NCBI GenBank assembly: GCA_016839945.1
Contig: JAEOTE010000065.1
Location: 1 to 36,114 of the forward strand
From: Candidatus Heimdallarchaeota archaeon
GTDB taxonomy: Archaea; Asgardarchaeota; Heimdallarchaeia; Heimdallarchaeales; Heimdallarchaeaceae
Length of the DNA stretch: 36,114 nucleotides
Direction of reading: 5' to 3'
Part shown: in pieces, positions 1-8,346 of the stretch
Numbering within the stretch: the stretch's first letter is position 1
Layout: every line of letters begins with the position of its first letter
The notes under the pieces: model-generated
Databases searched by the model: none
Told to the model about the DNA's origin: nothing
What the model saw: the letters and a program-made list of their open reading frames with translations, nothing else
Made by a program: the position numbers and the translations under genes

Positions 1-133
1 TATGAGCATCAACTCCATAAATTTCTTTCTTAAGCATATATTTTATGTGAAAAGGTAATCCTAGAAATGTAAGAAATAATGGAACAAAAAAAGCGATTAA
101 GTAAATAACTATAGGTGGAATTACAATGGCCAT
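1..133 (-). CDS. Start of a membrane protein, possibly GlcNAc-1-phosphate transferase family (partial)
   Basis: This is an open reading frame that runs off the left edge, leaving the first 44 residues. It begins MAIVIPPIVIYLIAFF, a strongly hydrophobic segment that would be the first membrane helix. It then reads HIKYMLKKEIYGVDAHK, with the last residue split by the edge. A first helix followed by a basic stretch and a G-(K/V)-D-(V/A)-H/N-K element is how archaeal and eukaryotic Alg7/DPAGT-type polyprenyl-phosphate GlcNAc-1-phosphate transferases begin. Those enzymes start N-glycan lipid carrier assembly at the membrane. The family call is inference from a short stretch; the open frame and the helix are seen directly. 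The gene shares its orientation with the block to its right. Confidence 0.45.
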   Translation of the reverse strand, partial: MAIVIPPIVIYLIAFFVPLFLTFLGLPFHIKYMLKKEIYGVDAH

Positions 134-181
134 TAAGCAAATCTTTGTAAACTATATTTGAAAGTTACTGTAAGCTACTTT

Positions 182-1027
182 TTATAAATCTTCAAGTTTC
201 TTTAGTGCTTTTAGCAATTCCGCTTTATCACCACTTACTGCTTCACCAAATAATTCTGCTGATTTTCCTTCTTCAGGAGCTGAAGGATCAATTTCTTCTT
301 TTGGAGCGATTGGTTGAACTTGTTGTGGAGTTGGAGGTTCTGCTTGTTTAGGTGGCATAGGTATTGTTCCTGAAACTTCCTTTGAAATTGGACTAACTTC
401 TCTCTCAACAGTTTCTGAAACTTGTGTAGCTGGTGTTGCTGCTGGAGGTGCTGTTGGAATTTCAGTTGGTGATGCAGTTGGAGCTACAGGAGGGGTTGGA
501 ATTTCAGTTTTAGCTTCTGGAAGTAGTTTTACATCTGGTTCAATAGGTACAGATTCTACTGGTTCTTCAACTGGAACTGGTTCTGGAGTAGGTTCTACAG
601 GCAATTTTAGTTCTGCTTCTGGTATTGGAGCTGGGGTTGGAGGGGCTTCTAATACTGTGGTTGGTTCTACTTTCATTTCCTTTTCTGCTATATCTTTTAT
701 TGCTTCAACATCTGTTGGAGCAGCAATAGCTTCTCCATGAACGCTTTTTGTTGCTTCAATTAAAAGAAGTCTCTCATTTAGACTATCAATTCTTTTTACT
801 AATTGATCTATTTTTGATGAAAATGCACTCATGTCAGGAGATGCAACACCTGTAACATCTCCTCCTGATGTCTGTGTTTCTAATCTTTCTAATCGTTCTT
901 TTAAGGTTACTACAACATTATCATAATCTTTGAATCGGTCTTGAACAGCTGCTACTATGCTTTCAACCATATTCCTAACCATATTTATGGAGTTAACTAA
1001 AGATTTGACTTCATCTTTCTTTGACAT
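182..1027 (-). CDS. Coiled-coil, proline/glutamate-rich protein of unknown function
   Basis: I do not recognise the family of this 281-residue protein. Residues 1-50 and 70-95 are heptad-like helices rich in Lys, Glu, Leu and Val and are likely to form a coiled coil. Residues 115-250 are a low-complexity stretch dominated by Pro, Glu, Val, Thr and Ala, which should be disordered. The last 30 residues (ELFGEAVSGDKAELLKALKK) look like a short amphipathic helix that could be a binding motif. There is no signal peptide or membrane helix, so it should be cytosolic. An AT-rich TATA-like stretch lies about 25-40 nt before the ATG, near 1053-1068, so it probably has its own promoter. It could be a scaffold or a DNA- or membrane-associated adaptor; nothing in the sequence decides this. 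Confidence 0.7.
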   Translation of the reverse strand: MSKKDEVKSLVNSINMVRNMVESIVAAVQDRFKDYDNVVVTLKERLERLETQTSGGDVTGVASPDMSAFSSKIDQLVKRIDSLNERLLLIEATKSVHGEAIAAPTDVEAIKDIAEKEMKVEPTTVLEAPPTPAPIPEAELKLPVEPTPEPVPVEEPVESVPIEPDVKLLPEAKTEIPTPPVAPTASPTEIPTAPPAATPATQVSETVEREVSPISKEVSGTIPMPPKQAEPPTPQQVQPIAPKEEIDPSAPEEGKSAELFGEAVSGDKAELLKALKKLEDL

Positions 1028-1164
1028 CTTAAATCTACATTCAACTATTATTTTTATGCATATAAAATAATTGCTAAAGGCTAGTAATGGTAAACAAAAG
1101 TTTTCTATCCTTATGAAGTAAAAGAAGAGAAAAAAAGAATTTTATTATGATGCTACTACTGATG

Positions 1165-3156
1165 TCAGAAATAAATTAAATCAATTTTTTCCGCAAAATC
1201 AAGAAAATCAAATATGCTTTTCCAATCGGGAATCTTCCAATTAACTAAGCTCATATATGATATTATGTCATATATTGTTTTTTCATTGTTGATTAGATTA
1301 AACAACTCAAGGATATTTCCACTATAGCTTTGCATTGACGCTTTAACAAAATTCTTCATCCTTCCAAGTTTCTCTTCAGAAAATTGTAGATCTTCTTCGA
1401 ATTTCTTATCCTCACTCATTAATTTGAAGATATCTTGTGTGTTGAGTGGCCCTCTCAACTTTCTTCTTGGTATCTTATCTAATATCTCCTTGGTTTTTTC
1501 ACTTAATTCCTGTTTTTCAATAGGTGGAAGTATCGATTCTAAAGTTTCTTTAGTTGACGTTACATCGTTTTCAAGTATTTTCAGTGTTTTGTTGTCTAAT
1601 TCTTGGAACGTATTAATTATTGAATCCAATATTTGATTCTCAAATTGAATAAAACATTTTATGGAATTGTGTATTAGCATGTTTTTTATTACTTTATTTT
1701 CTGTTTCTAATTTTTCTTGAATGTCTTTCTCTTTCTTAATCATCTGTATTAGTTTTCCTTTTCTTTTATGATATCCCATGATGTAATCATTAAGAATCTG
1801 TGTAGAATACTGATTTTCGTATGCTGCAGTAATAGTTGTCATTGTTGTTGTAACTCCCACTCTTTTCATTGTAGTTGGATCTACTTTCTCTATTGTGTCT
1901 AAATTGGTATGATGGAAGGTGTCAGGATGTCCAAACATCACTGAGGGGATTCTTACAGGATCATCATTAAACAAAATATGGTCAGATCCTCCTGAGAATG
2001 GATTTATCCTATAGTTCCAAGCAAATTGCCACCCTCCTTGTTCTATAGCTTGATTGTTATCCTTTACATTATCAATAACCATAGATATAATATCATTAAG
2101 GTACGAAGGTGTTGAAATACTGGATTGACTAAAAGTGAATGGGTGTCCAACAAGAGCAGGATGCTCGCCACACATATCTAAGTTGATACAGAATAAAGGT
2201 TTGAATGTTTCTTCTTTCATTCTTTCCATTATCCAAGGGATAGTACCATGAAATTCAGGAACCCAAAGGAATCTAATTGTACGCTCAGGTGGAAGTATCT
2301 TTTTCTTCTCAATGAGTATTTTTATGGTTCTATATACTTCAAATAAAAGAGCACTTCCAGATGCATTGTCATTAGCTGAAGGAGCTGGATGACATATATG
2401 AGCTATTAAGATAATCTCTTCAGAGGATTTCTTTGTACCTTGAATTTTAGTAGATAAGACATGCATTTTTCCTTCATAAATATCCGCATCTATTTTTCCA
2501 TGAACCATTACTTTTTTTCCATCTTTCATGAAATTGAGTAATTCTAGAGCTTGTTTTCTAGATATTGAAAAACCGAAAGTTGATTTCTTTAGATTCTCTG
2601 CATTGGGCCACAAACCTACATATTGAATCATTTGTAAATATCCTTGGGCTCTCTGTTCTGATGGATAAGCTATTATTCCTGCAACATTGAATTCCGCTAA
2701 TCTTTCAAAAATTTCACGTGGCTTTCCTGAGGTTAAAACTATTTTTCCATCAAGATTTTTTCCCTTAATATCTTCCAATTTCCCCTTTCCTATATGAATA
2801 ACTTCAGTTTCTATATCAACTGATTTTGAGTGTGTACAAATACTCTCCGGAACTTCAGAATATTGGCATAAAATTTTCTGTGAAGGTTCAAGTAAAATTA
2901 GTTCTCCGTCCTTAATATCCCAAGATAATGGGGCATTCCATTCATAGTACCTTTTAGTCCCATCAGCAATATATTCATGAATTTCTGAATCTTTATCCCC
3001 TATTTTTTTCAATTCTTCATTGATAACTTCAACAGATGTAAGAAACTCTTTGCTTGCTTGAATTCTATGATATTGAGATAAGATACCAGTTAAACGTTTT
3101 GCACGTTCTCCTGACAATTCTCTAACGATTTCTAAAAGAAGGTTTTCAGTGCTCAT
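1165..3156 (-). CDS. M28-like zinc aminopeptidase with PA-like insert and C-terminal coiled coil (DUF4910-type)
   Basis: This 663-residue protein resembles the M28/DUF4910 aminopeptidase-like family. The di-zinc ligands appear in order: His253 or His256 (AHICHP), Asp263 (SANDNASGSA), Glu301 (WVPEFHG), Asp327 (INLDMCGE) and His416 (FHHTNLDTIEKVD). Residues about 110-215 form the PA-like insert typical of the group, with the phrase AGIIAYPS. Residues 450-600 are a long charged helical region, probably a coiled coil, beyond the catalytic domain. No signal peptide is visible, so it is likely cytosolic and may trim peptides or a modified amino sugar. The exact substrate is unknown. Orientation matches mutM, but a 50-nt gap with a T-rich stretch separates them. 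Confidence 0.85.
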   Translation of the reverse strand: MSTENLLLEIVRELSGERAKRLTGILSQYHRIQASKEFLTSVEVINEELKKIGDKDSEIHEYIADGTKRYYEWNAPLSWDIKDGELILLEPSQKILCQYSEVPESICTHSKSVDIETEVIHIGKGKLEDIKGKNLDGKIVLTSGKPREIFERLAEFNVAGIIAYPSEQRAQGYLQMIQYVGLWPNAENLKKSTFGFSISRKQALELLNFMKDGKKVMVHGKIDADIYEGKMHVLSTKIQGTKKSSEEIILIAHICHPAPSANDNASGSALLFEVYRTIKILIEKKKILPPERTIRFLWVPEFHGTIPWIMERMKEETFKPLFCINLDMCGEHPALVGHPFTFSQSSISTPSYLNDIISMVIDNVKDNNQAIEQGGWQFAWNYRINPFSGGSDHILFNDDPVRIPSVMFGHPDTFHHTNLDTIEKVDPTTMKRVGVTTTMTTITAAYENQYSTQILNDYIMGYHKRKGKLIQMIKKEKDIQEKLETENKVIKNMLIHNSIKCFIQFENQILDSIINTFQELDNKTLKILENDVTSTKETLESILPPIEKQELSEKTKEILDKIPRRKLRGPLNTQDIFKLMSEDKKFEEDLQFSEEKLGRMKNFVKASMQSYSGNILELFNLINNEKTIYDIISYMSLVNWKIPDWKSIFDFLDFAEKIDLIYF

Positions 3157-3208
3157 AAAAGTAATATAAATTCAATCATTTTATCTTTTTTGCATACTAC
3201 TTTTTTGT

Positions 3209-4057
3209 TTATTTTTGGCATTTTGGACAGAAAAAGATTCTTCTTCCTTTATTCTTAATAGCTACTATCTCAGTTTCACATACCTGACATAGTTGATCTT
3301 GTTTCCCATAAACCTTGTGCCATTGTTGAGCAGAACCCTCCTCTCTAAATGGTGTTTGAAAAGGTTGAATGTTGAAAGAACTACCTTGACTCTCTAAAGC
3401 TCTATGTAGAGTGTCTGAAATTGCATGTCCTAGTTTTTTCCTTTCGTTGGGACTTAGGTTTTCAACTAATTTTGTAGGATTAATTTTAGCTTGAAAAAGA
3501 GCTTCTGATCGATAAATATTACCAATTCCAGCTACAAGCTTCTGATCTAACAAAATATCTCCTATCTCCCTGTTAATGTAATTTGATCTCTTTAGTTCTG
3601 TTAAGAAAGTATCAATAGGAAAAGGTAAAGCAAGACCATCTATACCTATTTTTCTAATCGGATCATGTCTTAGAATAGTTTCATATGATTCAAAAACTCT
3701 AAATTGACCAAAATTTCTGACATCATCAAAAACCACTTTTTGTTTCAATTCATGAAACTTAATTATAACTTTAGCATGAGATGGGTTTTCTTCATTTTCT
3801 TCCACGAAAATCCATTTGCCAGACATTCCTAAATGGTTTAATATAACTTTCTCGAAATTGAAAATCCACATCAAGAATTTTCCTTTTCTCTCAATAGTTT
3901 TGATTTTTTTGTCTTCAAAAATATCTAGTTCTTTTTGTTTAAAACGGTATTTTTTATATTTTTGAGATAAATTAGTAAATTGTATTTGTTTTATCTTTTT
4001 ATTAAAAATAGCCTGCAATGAAAGCCTTGTACATTCTACTTCGGGTCCTTCAGGCAT
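3209..4057 (-). CDS. mutM: Formamidopyrimidine-DNA glycosylase (Fpg/MutM family)
   Basis: This enzyme removes oxidised purines such as 8-oxoguanine from DNA and cuts the abasic strand. The start is fixed by the obligatory N-terminus MPEGPEVE, where Pro2 is the nucleophile and Glu3 the catalytic acid. A Lys in ERKGKFLMW (Lys60) matches the conserved damage-contacting lysine. IGNIYRSEALF is the helix-two-turn-helix signature. The C-terminus has the canonical C-x2-C-x16-C-x2-C zinc finger with the RR pair. All catalytic parts are intact and the 282-residue length is usual. Its ATG lies inside the end of the upstream NTPase gene (8-nt overlap), so the two should be cotranscribed. This family is mainly bacterial, so transfer from bacteria is likely, though the base composition matches its neighbours. 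Confidence 0.95.
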   Translation of the reverse strand: MPEGPEVECTRLSLQAIFNKKIKQIQFTNLSQKYKKYRFKQKELDIFEDKKIKTIERKGKFLMWIFNFEKVILNHLGMSGKWIFVEENEENPSHAKVIIKFHELKQKVVFDDVRNFGQFRVFESYETILRHDPIRKIGIDGLALPFPIDTFLTELKRSNYINREIGDILLDQKLVAGIGNIYRSEALFQAKINPTKLVENLSPNERKKLGHAISDTLHRALESQGSSFNIQPFQTPFREEGSAQQWHKVYGKQDQLCQVCETEIVAIKNKGRRIFFCPKCQK

Positions 4058-4571
4058 ATTGTTTTACCAACTCCACTATCCCCTTTTTTACACTTTCTCT
4101 ATTCTCTTTTGTTAGGTTAAACACTAGTGTGTCTTCTCTATTTTTTATGTTTCTTGTGAATTCGTTATCCCGTAACATAATAGTTCCTAGGACCTTTTTT
4201 GTATCTAAACTTTTTAGCACGAATGTTTTGAAATTCGATGAAAAAAGCTCCATCTTGCCAATTTCATCGATTATGATGAAATCATGTTTTTGTTTTACTG
4301 ATTTTACAGTAAGTTCTTCAACTACTAAATCTACATTTTCTATATACACACCATAACTAGCAACTCTAAATTTGCTTTTATTATATTTCTTCGAAGCTAA
4401 TATCTTATTTAATCCTGAAAACGTTTCAATAGAAAACCCCTCCCTTATGTTATTTACACGTATTTCTTTTGTAACGAATCCCATAACCTCTTTTTTCATC
4501 CTTTTAACAATATCTAAAATCAATGTTGTTTTGCCCGTTCGTGGTAATCCTGTTATTAGTATGTTCTTCAT
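4050..4571 (-). CDS. THEP1-type nucleoside-triphosphatase (NTPase_1 / DUF265 family)
   Basis: This is a 173-residue P-loop NTPase. Starting at MKNILITG puts the Walker A motif (GLPRTGKTT) close to the N-terminus, as usual in this family. A longer open frame reaches 4628, but its extra 19 residues are not family-like. The start at 4571 is preceded by AAGGTTACG and by a TATA-like box near 4605-4616. KKEVMGFVTKEIR and REGFSIETFSG are family-typical, and the Walker B is IIIDEIGKMEL. THEP1 proteins hydrolyse NTPs in vitro and their cellular role is unsettled. The stop codon overlaps the start of mutM by 8 nt. That pairing hints at a link with nucleotide or DNA damage, but this is inference. Confidence 0.85.
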   Translation of the reverse strand: MKNILITGLPRTGKTTLILDIVKRMKKEVMGFVTKEIRVNNIREGFSIETFSGLNKILASKKYNKSKFRVASYGVYIENVDLVVEELTVKSVKQKHDFIIIDEIGKMELFSSNFKTFVLKSLDTKKVLGTIMLRDNEFTRNIKNREDTLVFNLTKENRESVKKGIVELVKQYA

Positions 4572-4640
4572 AAACGTAACCTTGGTTGAATAATATACGG
4601 ATTTTCTATTATTTATGATTATTCTCAATCTTGAAAACTC

Positions 4641-4648
4641 TTATAAAT
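4641..4648 (+). promoter_or_regulatory. TATA box of the SBDS-exosome operon
   Basis: TTATAAAT is followed 50-60 nt later by the SBDS start. Transcription would begin near 4670, giving a leader of about 30 nt. No comparable box is seen before rrp4, rrp41, rrp42 or the L37Ae gene, so these probably share this promoter. Confidence 0.55.
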
Positions 4649-4699
4649 CTGGCATATAACTTGTTCAAAAATTAAACGACATTACTTTGATGCTCGAGT

Positions 4700-5452
4700 G
4701 TGAATGAAATGAGCAAAGATTTCAGAGGTGTAACAATAGATAGACGAATTGATTTACGTGGAAAGTCTATTGTTCGATATGAAAAACATGGGAGGCGTTT
4801 TGAGATGTTAGTTAACCCTGAACCTGCGTGGCTATATTTGCAGGGAGATGAAGTAGAAATAGATGATATTTTCGAAGTGTATGATGTTTATGAAAACATA
4901 TCAAGGGGTTCAAAAGCAACGAAAGATGATTTAGAAGCTGTTTTTGAAAATATGACTGACAGAGAAATAGCTGTAAGAATACTTGAAGAAGGTAAACTTC
5001 AATTAACAGCTGATCAAAGAAATGAAATATTAAAAGAAAAGAGGGAGGAAATCGTTGATTTTATTCACATTCATTGTATAAATCCAAGAGAAAATGCACC
5101 CATTCCCAAGGATAGAATTGAAAAAGCAATATTAGATCTGGGTGTAAACATATCATATAAAGAAGAAGCGAAAAATCAAGCTTTGGAAATAATCGATCTT
5201 CTTAAACCTATCATGCCTATAAGACTAGAATCTGTTAAACTTGCAGTTAAGATACCCCCAAGTTTTACTGGTCCTCTCCGAGGATACATTATATCATCTG
5301 GAAACGTAATGCAAGAAGAATGGTTAACTGATGGTAGTTTAGCTGTTTTAATCCAAATTCCATCGGGAACTCAAGCAGATTTCTTAGATCAATTGACATC
5401 TAGAACTAAAGGCAAAGCACAGGTTAAAGTATTAGAACGATTATCAGAATGA
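4700..5452 (+). CDS. sdo1: Ribosome maturation protein SDO1/SBDS
   Basis: SBDS family proteins act in the last steps of large ribosomal subunit maturation, with elongation-factor-like GTPases. The N-terminal domain shows KSIVRYEKHGRRFEMLVNPE, then the SRGSKATKDDL element at about residues 67-80. A helical middle domain (REEIVDFIHIHCINPR, residues about 113-130) and a C-terminal ferredoxin-like domain (PIMPIRLESVKLAVKIP to the GKAQVKV end) follow. The length of about 250 residues is usual. The start may be at 4700 or at 4709 (MSKDFRG); neither has a clear ribosome site. It is first in a tight string with rrp4, rrp41, rrp42 and L37Ae, a gene order long known in archaea. Confidence 0.95.
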   Translation: MNEMSKDFRGVTIDRRIDLRGKSIVRYEKHGRRFEMLVNPEPAWLYLQGDEVEIDDIFEVYDVYENISRGSKATKDDLEAVFENMTDREIAVRILEEGKLQLTADQRNEILKEKREEIVDFIHIHCINPRENAPIPKDRIEKAILDLGVNISYKEEAKNQALEIIDLLKPIMPIRLESVKLAVKIPPSFTGPLRGYIISSGNVMQEEWLTDGSLAVLIQIPSGTQADFLDQLTSRTKGKAQVKVLERLSE

Positions 5453-5473
5453 AATATAAAACAGTGAAAATTT

Positions 5474-6181
5474 ATGTCTGAAATTAAAGTTGAAAATCAC
5501 GAAATAGTTATCCCTGGTGATTTATTGGCTGAAGGGGAATTTAGATGTGGTGATGGAGTAGTAAAAAGAGGAAATTCTTACTATTCGACACTAATCGGTC
5601 TTTTTCAAGATAAAGGTGATTTTATACAAGTCAAATCTTTAAAAGGAAAATATTTTCCTCGTCCAGGGGATTTAGCAATCGGAAAAATAATTGAAGTTGG
5701 ATTAACCAGCTGGATAGTAGACATAGGCTCCCCTTATTTTGCTATTTTAAGTGGAAATAATGCTACTGAGAAACGATTTGATCCCGTAAAAGATGATGCA
5801 CGTAAGATATTCGACATTGGAGATATTATTTTAACCAAAATAATCAGTTTTGATAGAACAAAGGATCCAACAATAATTACTAATGAAAGAGGTCTAGGAA
5901 AACTACGTGGTGGGAGAATCATTGAAATTGAAGCAGCTCACATTCCTCGAGTAATCGGTAAAAAAGGTACAATGATAAATATGGTGAAACGATTAACAAG
6001 AACACAAATAATTACTGGTCAAAATGGACGTATTTGGGTTCAAGGAAAGAAAATAGATGATGAGCTCAAAGCAATTGAATCAATTAAGAAAATAGAACTG
6101 GAAGCACATACTCAGGGATTGACAGATAGAATTAGGGCAATGTTATCAGACAATCAACAGACAACATTAGGTGATGAATAA
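5474..6181 (+). CDS. rrp4: Exosome RNA-binding subunit Rrp4
   Basis: Rrp4 is part of the RNA-binding cap of the archaeal exosome, which degrades and trims RNA from the 3' end. The N-terminal beta domain starts NHEIVIPGDLLAEG. An S1 domain at about residues 60-130 contains PRPGDLAIGKIIEVG and the FDIGDIILTKI strand. A KH domain follows, with IPRVIGKKGTMINMVKRLT, whose G-x-x-G loop reads GKKG. The protein is 235 residues, the normal size. Its TAA stop shares one base with the ATG of rrp41 (TAATG), which argues for translational coupling. Confidence 0.96.
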   Translation: MSEIKVENHEIVIPGDLLAEGEFRCGDGVVKRGNSYYSTLIGLFQDKGDFIQVKSLKGKYFPRPGDLAIGKIIEVGLTSWIVDIGSPYFAILSGNNATEKRFDPVKDDARKIFDIGDIILTKIISFDRTKDPTIITNERGLGKLRGGRIIEIEAAHIPRVIGKKGTMINMVKRLTRTQIITGQNGRIWVQGKKIDDELKAIESIKKIELEAHTQGLTDRIRAMLSDNQQTTLGDE

Positions 6182-7161
6182 TGGCTGGAGATGGAACTAC
6201 ACAATTAATAGATGAAAAAGGAAAACGATTAGATGGACGTAAACTCGATGAATTACGTCCCATAGAAATTAAAATTGGTGTCTTAAAAAACGCTGATGGT
6301 TCTGCAGAAATACGTATGGGAAAGAATATTATTTTGGCTGCAGTTTATGGACCAAGAGAATTACATCCAAAACATAGAGCTCTCCCAAATAGAGCTTTAA
6401 TCCAATGTTTTTATAGGATGTCAACATTTTCAGTAAATGATAGAAAAAGTCCTGCTCCCTCTAGAAGAGAGAAGGAAATATCAATGATTCTAAGTAATGC
6501 ACTTACATCAGTAATATTAACTGAAAAATACCCTCGAACCACAATTGATGTTTATTTACAAGTTTTACAAGCAGACGGTGGAACAAGATGTGCAGGTTTA
6601 ACTGCTGCATCAGTAGCACTTGCAGATGCTGGTATTCCAATGAAAGGTTTAATTTCTTCCGTTGCTGTTGGTTTAGCGAATGATAAAGTGGTTCTTGATC
6701 TTTTTGATATTGAAGATCAGAAAGGTTCTGGTGACCTACCTCTAGGGTATTCTCCAATATTAGATGAAGTATCATTAATCCAATTAGATGGTGTTTTTAC
6801 TCTAGAACAATTCGAGGAAGCTTTACATCTAGGAATTAAAGGTGCTAAGGAAATTTATGAAATCCAGAAACTAGCATTAAAAGAGAAATATTCTGCAATA
6901 AGAAACGAAGTAGCAGATGAAATAAAACCTTCCAAGAAAGAAGTGAAAGAAGTTCCTAAAGAAGAGGTTAAAGAAGCTCCCAAGAAAGAAGTGAAAGAAG
7001 TTCCTAAAGAAGAGGTTAAAGAAGCTCCCAAGAAAGAAGTGAAAGAACCTCCTAAAGAAGAGGTTAAAGAAGCTCCCAAGAAAGAAGTGAAAGAACCTCC
7101 TAAAGAAGAGGTTAAAGAAGCTCCCAAAGTGAAGGAGAAAGAAGAAAAGGAGGATGAATAA
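6181..7161 (+). CDS. rrp41: Exosome catalytic subunit Rrp41 with repeat-expanded C-terminal tail
   Basis: Rrp41 carries the phosphorolytic active site of the hexameric RNase PH ring. Residues 1-240 are a full RNase PH domain. They show RLDGRKLDELRPI, the RNA-binding RxxxP-type stretch near KSPAPSRREKE, ADGGTRCAGLTAASVAL, and the catalytic Asp region DLFDIEDQKGSGDLPLGYSP. The last 75 residues are an added tail made almost only of Lys, Glu, Pro, Val and Ala. It is built from four 16-residue repeats and ends KVKEKEEKEDE. Typical archaeal Rrp41 ends near residue 245-250, so the tail is extra. It should be disordered or helical and outside the ring. The start overlaps the rrp4 stop by 1 nt. Confidence 0.96.
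   Translation: MAGDGTTQLIDEKGKRLDGRKLDELRPIEIKIGVLKNADGSAEIRMGKNIILAAVYGPRELHPKHRALPNRALIQCFYRMSTFSVNDRKSPAPSRREKEISMILSNALTSVILTEKYPRTTIDVYLQVLQADGGTRCAGLTAASVALADAGIPMKGLISSVAVGLANDKVVLDLFDIEDQKGSGDLPLGYSPILDEVSLIQLDGVFTLEQFEEALHLGIKGAKEIYEIQKLALKEKYSAIRNEVADEIKPSKKEVKEVPKEEVKEAPKKEVKEVPKEEVKEAPKKEVKEPPKEEVKEAPKKEVKEPPKEEVKEAPKVKEKEEKEDE
6931..7122 (+). repeat. Four 48-bp tandem repeats inside the rrp41 tail
   Basis: The unit encodes (S/P)KKEVKE(V/P)PKEEVKEA and occurs four times in frame. The copies are nearly identical at nucleotide level, differing mainly in the codon gtt or cct after the first half and in the first base (t or c). Such identity points to recent expansion by slippage or unequal recombination. 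A partial fifth unit (cccaaagtgaag) follows. Confidence 0.95.
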
Positions 7162-7162
7162 A

Positions 7163-7972
7163 ATGGCAGACAATTACGTAATAAGTGAAATTGAAAAGGA
7201 CTACATCCTTGCTCTGTTAGATCAGAAAAAGAGAACTGATGGTAGAGAATTTAATCAGCATAGAGAAATAAAAATCGAAACAGATTTAGTTCAAAAAGCA
7301 GAAGGTTCAGCTATCGTCAGTATTGGAAACTCTAAAATCATTGTTGGTATAAAAGCAACTCTTGGTTCTCCGTTTCCTGACACTCCTGATAGTGGTGTAA
7401 TTACTACAAGTGCTGAGCTTTCTCCTATGGCATCTCCGTTCTTTGAAAGTGGTCCTCCCTCTGAAGCTGCAATTGAATTAGCTAGAGTAACTGATAGGGC
7501 AATTCGAGAGTCTCATTGCATCGATTTATCCAAACTCTGTATTATCCCAAGAAAATCTGTCTGGATATTATTCATAGATTTCTATATTCTCAATCATGAT
7601 GGCAATTTATTTGACGCCGCAACATTGGGAGCCATGGCAGCCTTATCTAAAACAAAAATCCCCAAAGTTAAAATCTTAGAAGATGAAGAAGTTGAAATTC
7701 TTGAGGAAACTGAATCTCTTAAAATAAATCATTATCCTGTTTCAGTAACAACCTACAAAATTGGTAAAAACAATGTAGTTGATGCAAATCTGAAAGAAGA
7801 AAGAGTAAGTGATGCTAGAATAACTGTAGGATTTGATGAGGAAGATCACATAGTTTCATTACAGAAAGGCAATTATGGTGTATACAAACCTGATGAGGTT
7901 TTACAAATCATAAAAGAAAGTTTGAATGTATCGAAAAACTTAAGGAAAGAGCTTATGAAAGCGATTTCGTAG
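7163..7972 (+). CDS. rrp42: Exosome ring subunit Rrp42
   Basis: Rrp42 is the non-catalytic RNase PH-like partner of Rrp41 in the exosome ring. The sequence shows the RTDGREFNQHREIKIETD start, GNSKIIVGIKATLGSPFPDTPD, PPSEAAIELARVTDRAIRES and DFYILNHDGNLFDAATLGAMAAL, all typical of Rrp42. The length is about 269 residues. I chose ATG 7163 (MADNYVIS) because GGAGG lies 9 nt before it. An upstream in-frame ATG at 7154 sits inside the rrp41 end and has no such site. The gene begins directly after the rrp41 stop. Confidence 0.96.
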   Translation: MADNYVISEIEKDYILALLDQKKRTDGREFNQHREIKIETDLVQKAEGSAIVSIGNSKIIVGIKATLGSPFPDTPDSGVITTSAELSPMASPFFESGPPSEAAIELARVTDRAIRESHCIDLSKLCIIPRKSVWILFIDFYILNHDGNLFDAATLGAMAALSKTKIPKVKILEDEEVEILEETESLKINHYPVSVTTYKIGKNNVVDANLKEERVSDARITVGFDEEDHIVSLQKGNYGVYKPDEVLQIIKESLNVSKNLRKELMKAIS

Positions 7973-7987
7973 AAAAAGGTGTAAACA

Positions 7988-8269
7988 ATGGGAAAGACAA
8001 AAAAAGTTGGTTCCACAGGACGTTTCGGTGCTCGATATGGTAGCACAATTAGAAAAAGAGTAAGGCAAGTAGAACAAAAAAGTAAAGCTGTCTACAAATG
8101 TCCAGTTTGTAGTATGAAAACTTTAAAAAGGGCTGGACTTGGTATCTGGCAATGCACAAAATGTGGAGAAAAACTTGCTGGGGGAGCTTGGGAACCCAAT
8201 ACTAGTGCTGGTCGCAGTATTACTAGAAGGGTTACAAGAATTGCTGAAGGATTAAAAGAAGAAGCTTAA
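7988..8269 (+). CDS. rpl37ae: Large-subunit ribosomal protein L37Ae (eL43)
   Basis: This is a 93-residue basic ribosomal protein. The N-terminus TKKVGSTGRFGARYGSTIRK is diagnostic for eL43. The zinc ribbon reads YKCPVCSMK and WQCTKCGEKLAGGAWEP, with both CxxC pairs intact. It is the last gene of the SBDS-exosome string, 15 nt after rrp42. In many archaea a tiny RpoP (Rpb12) gene comes next. None is present here: only 77 nt separate this gene from the Brix gene, and these hold a T-rich stretch near 8281-8296 and a new promoter. Confidence 0.97.
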   Translation: MGKTKKVGSTGRFGARYGSTIRKRVRQVEQKSKAVYKCPVCSMKTLKRAGLGIWQCTKCGEKLAGGAWEPNTSAGRSITRRVTRIAEGLKEEA

Positions 8270-8346
8270 CAGAATTCTTCATTTCTCTTTTTCTTAAAAT
8301 GTTCCCTATCCTTAAATTTTAATTATAGTACTGTTTTTTTGTTTTA

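Noticed and set aside
4018..4356. 112-residue open frame on the plus strand over the mutM/NTPase junction
   Set aside because: It overlaps two recognised genes that themselves overlap by 8 nt, and its text is not family-like.
6931..7122. Possible CRISPR array
   Set aside because: The units are directly adjacent, in frame, 48 bp with no spacers, and inside a gene.
6855..7173. Two long open frames on the minus strand over the rrp41 repeats
   Set aside because: They are by-products of the 48-bp repeats and give only repetitive Ser/Phe/Leu text. The plus frame is a clear Rrp41.
8270..8346. RpoP gene expected between L37Ae and Brix
   Set aside because: The gap is too short and no CxxC codons occur in it.
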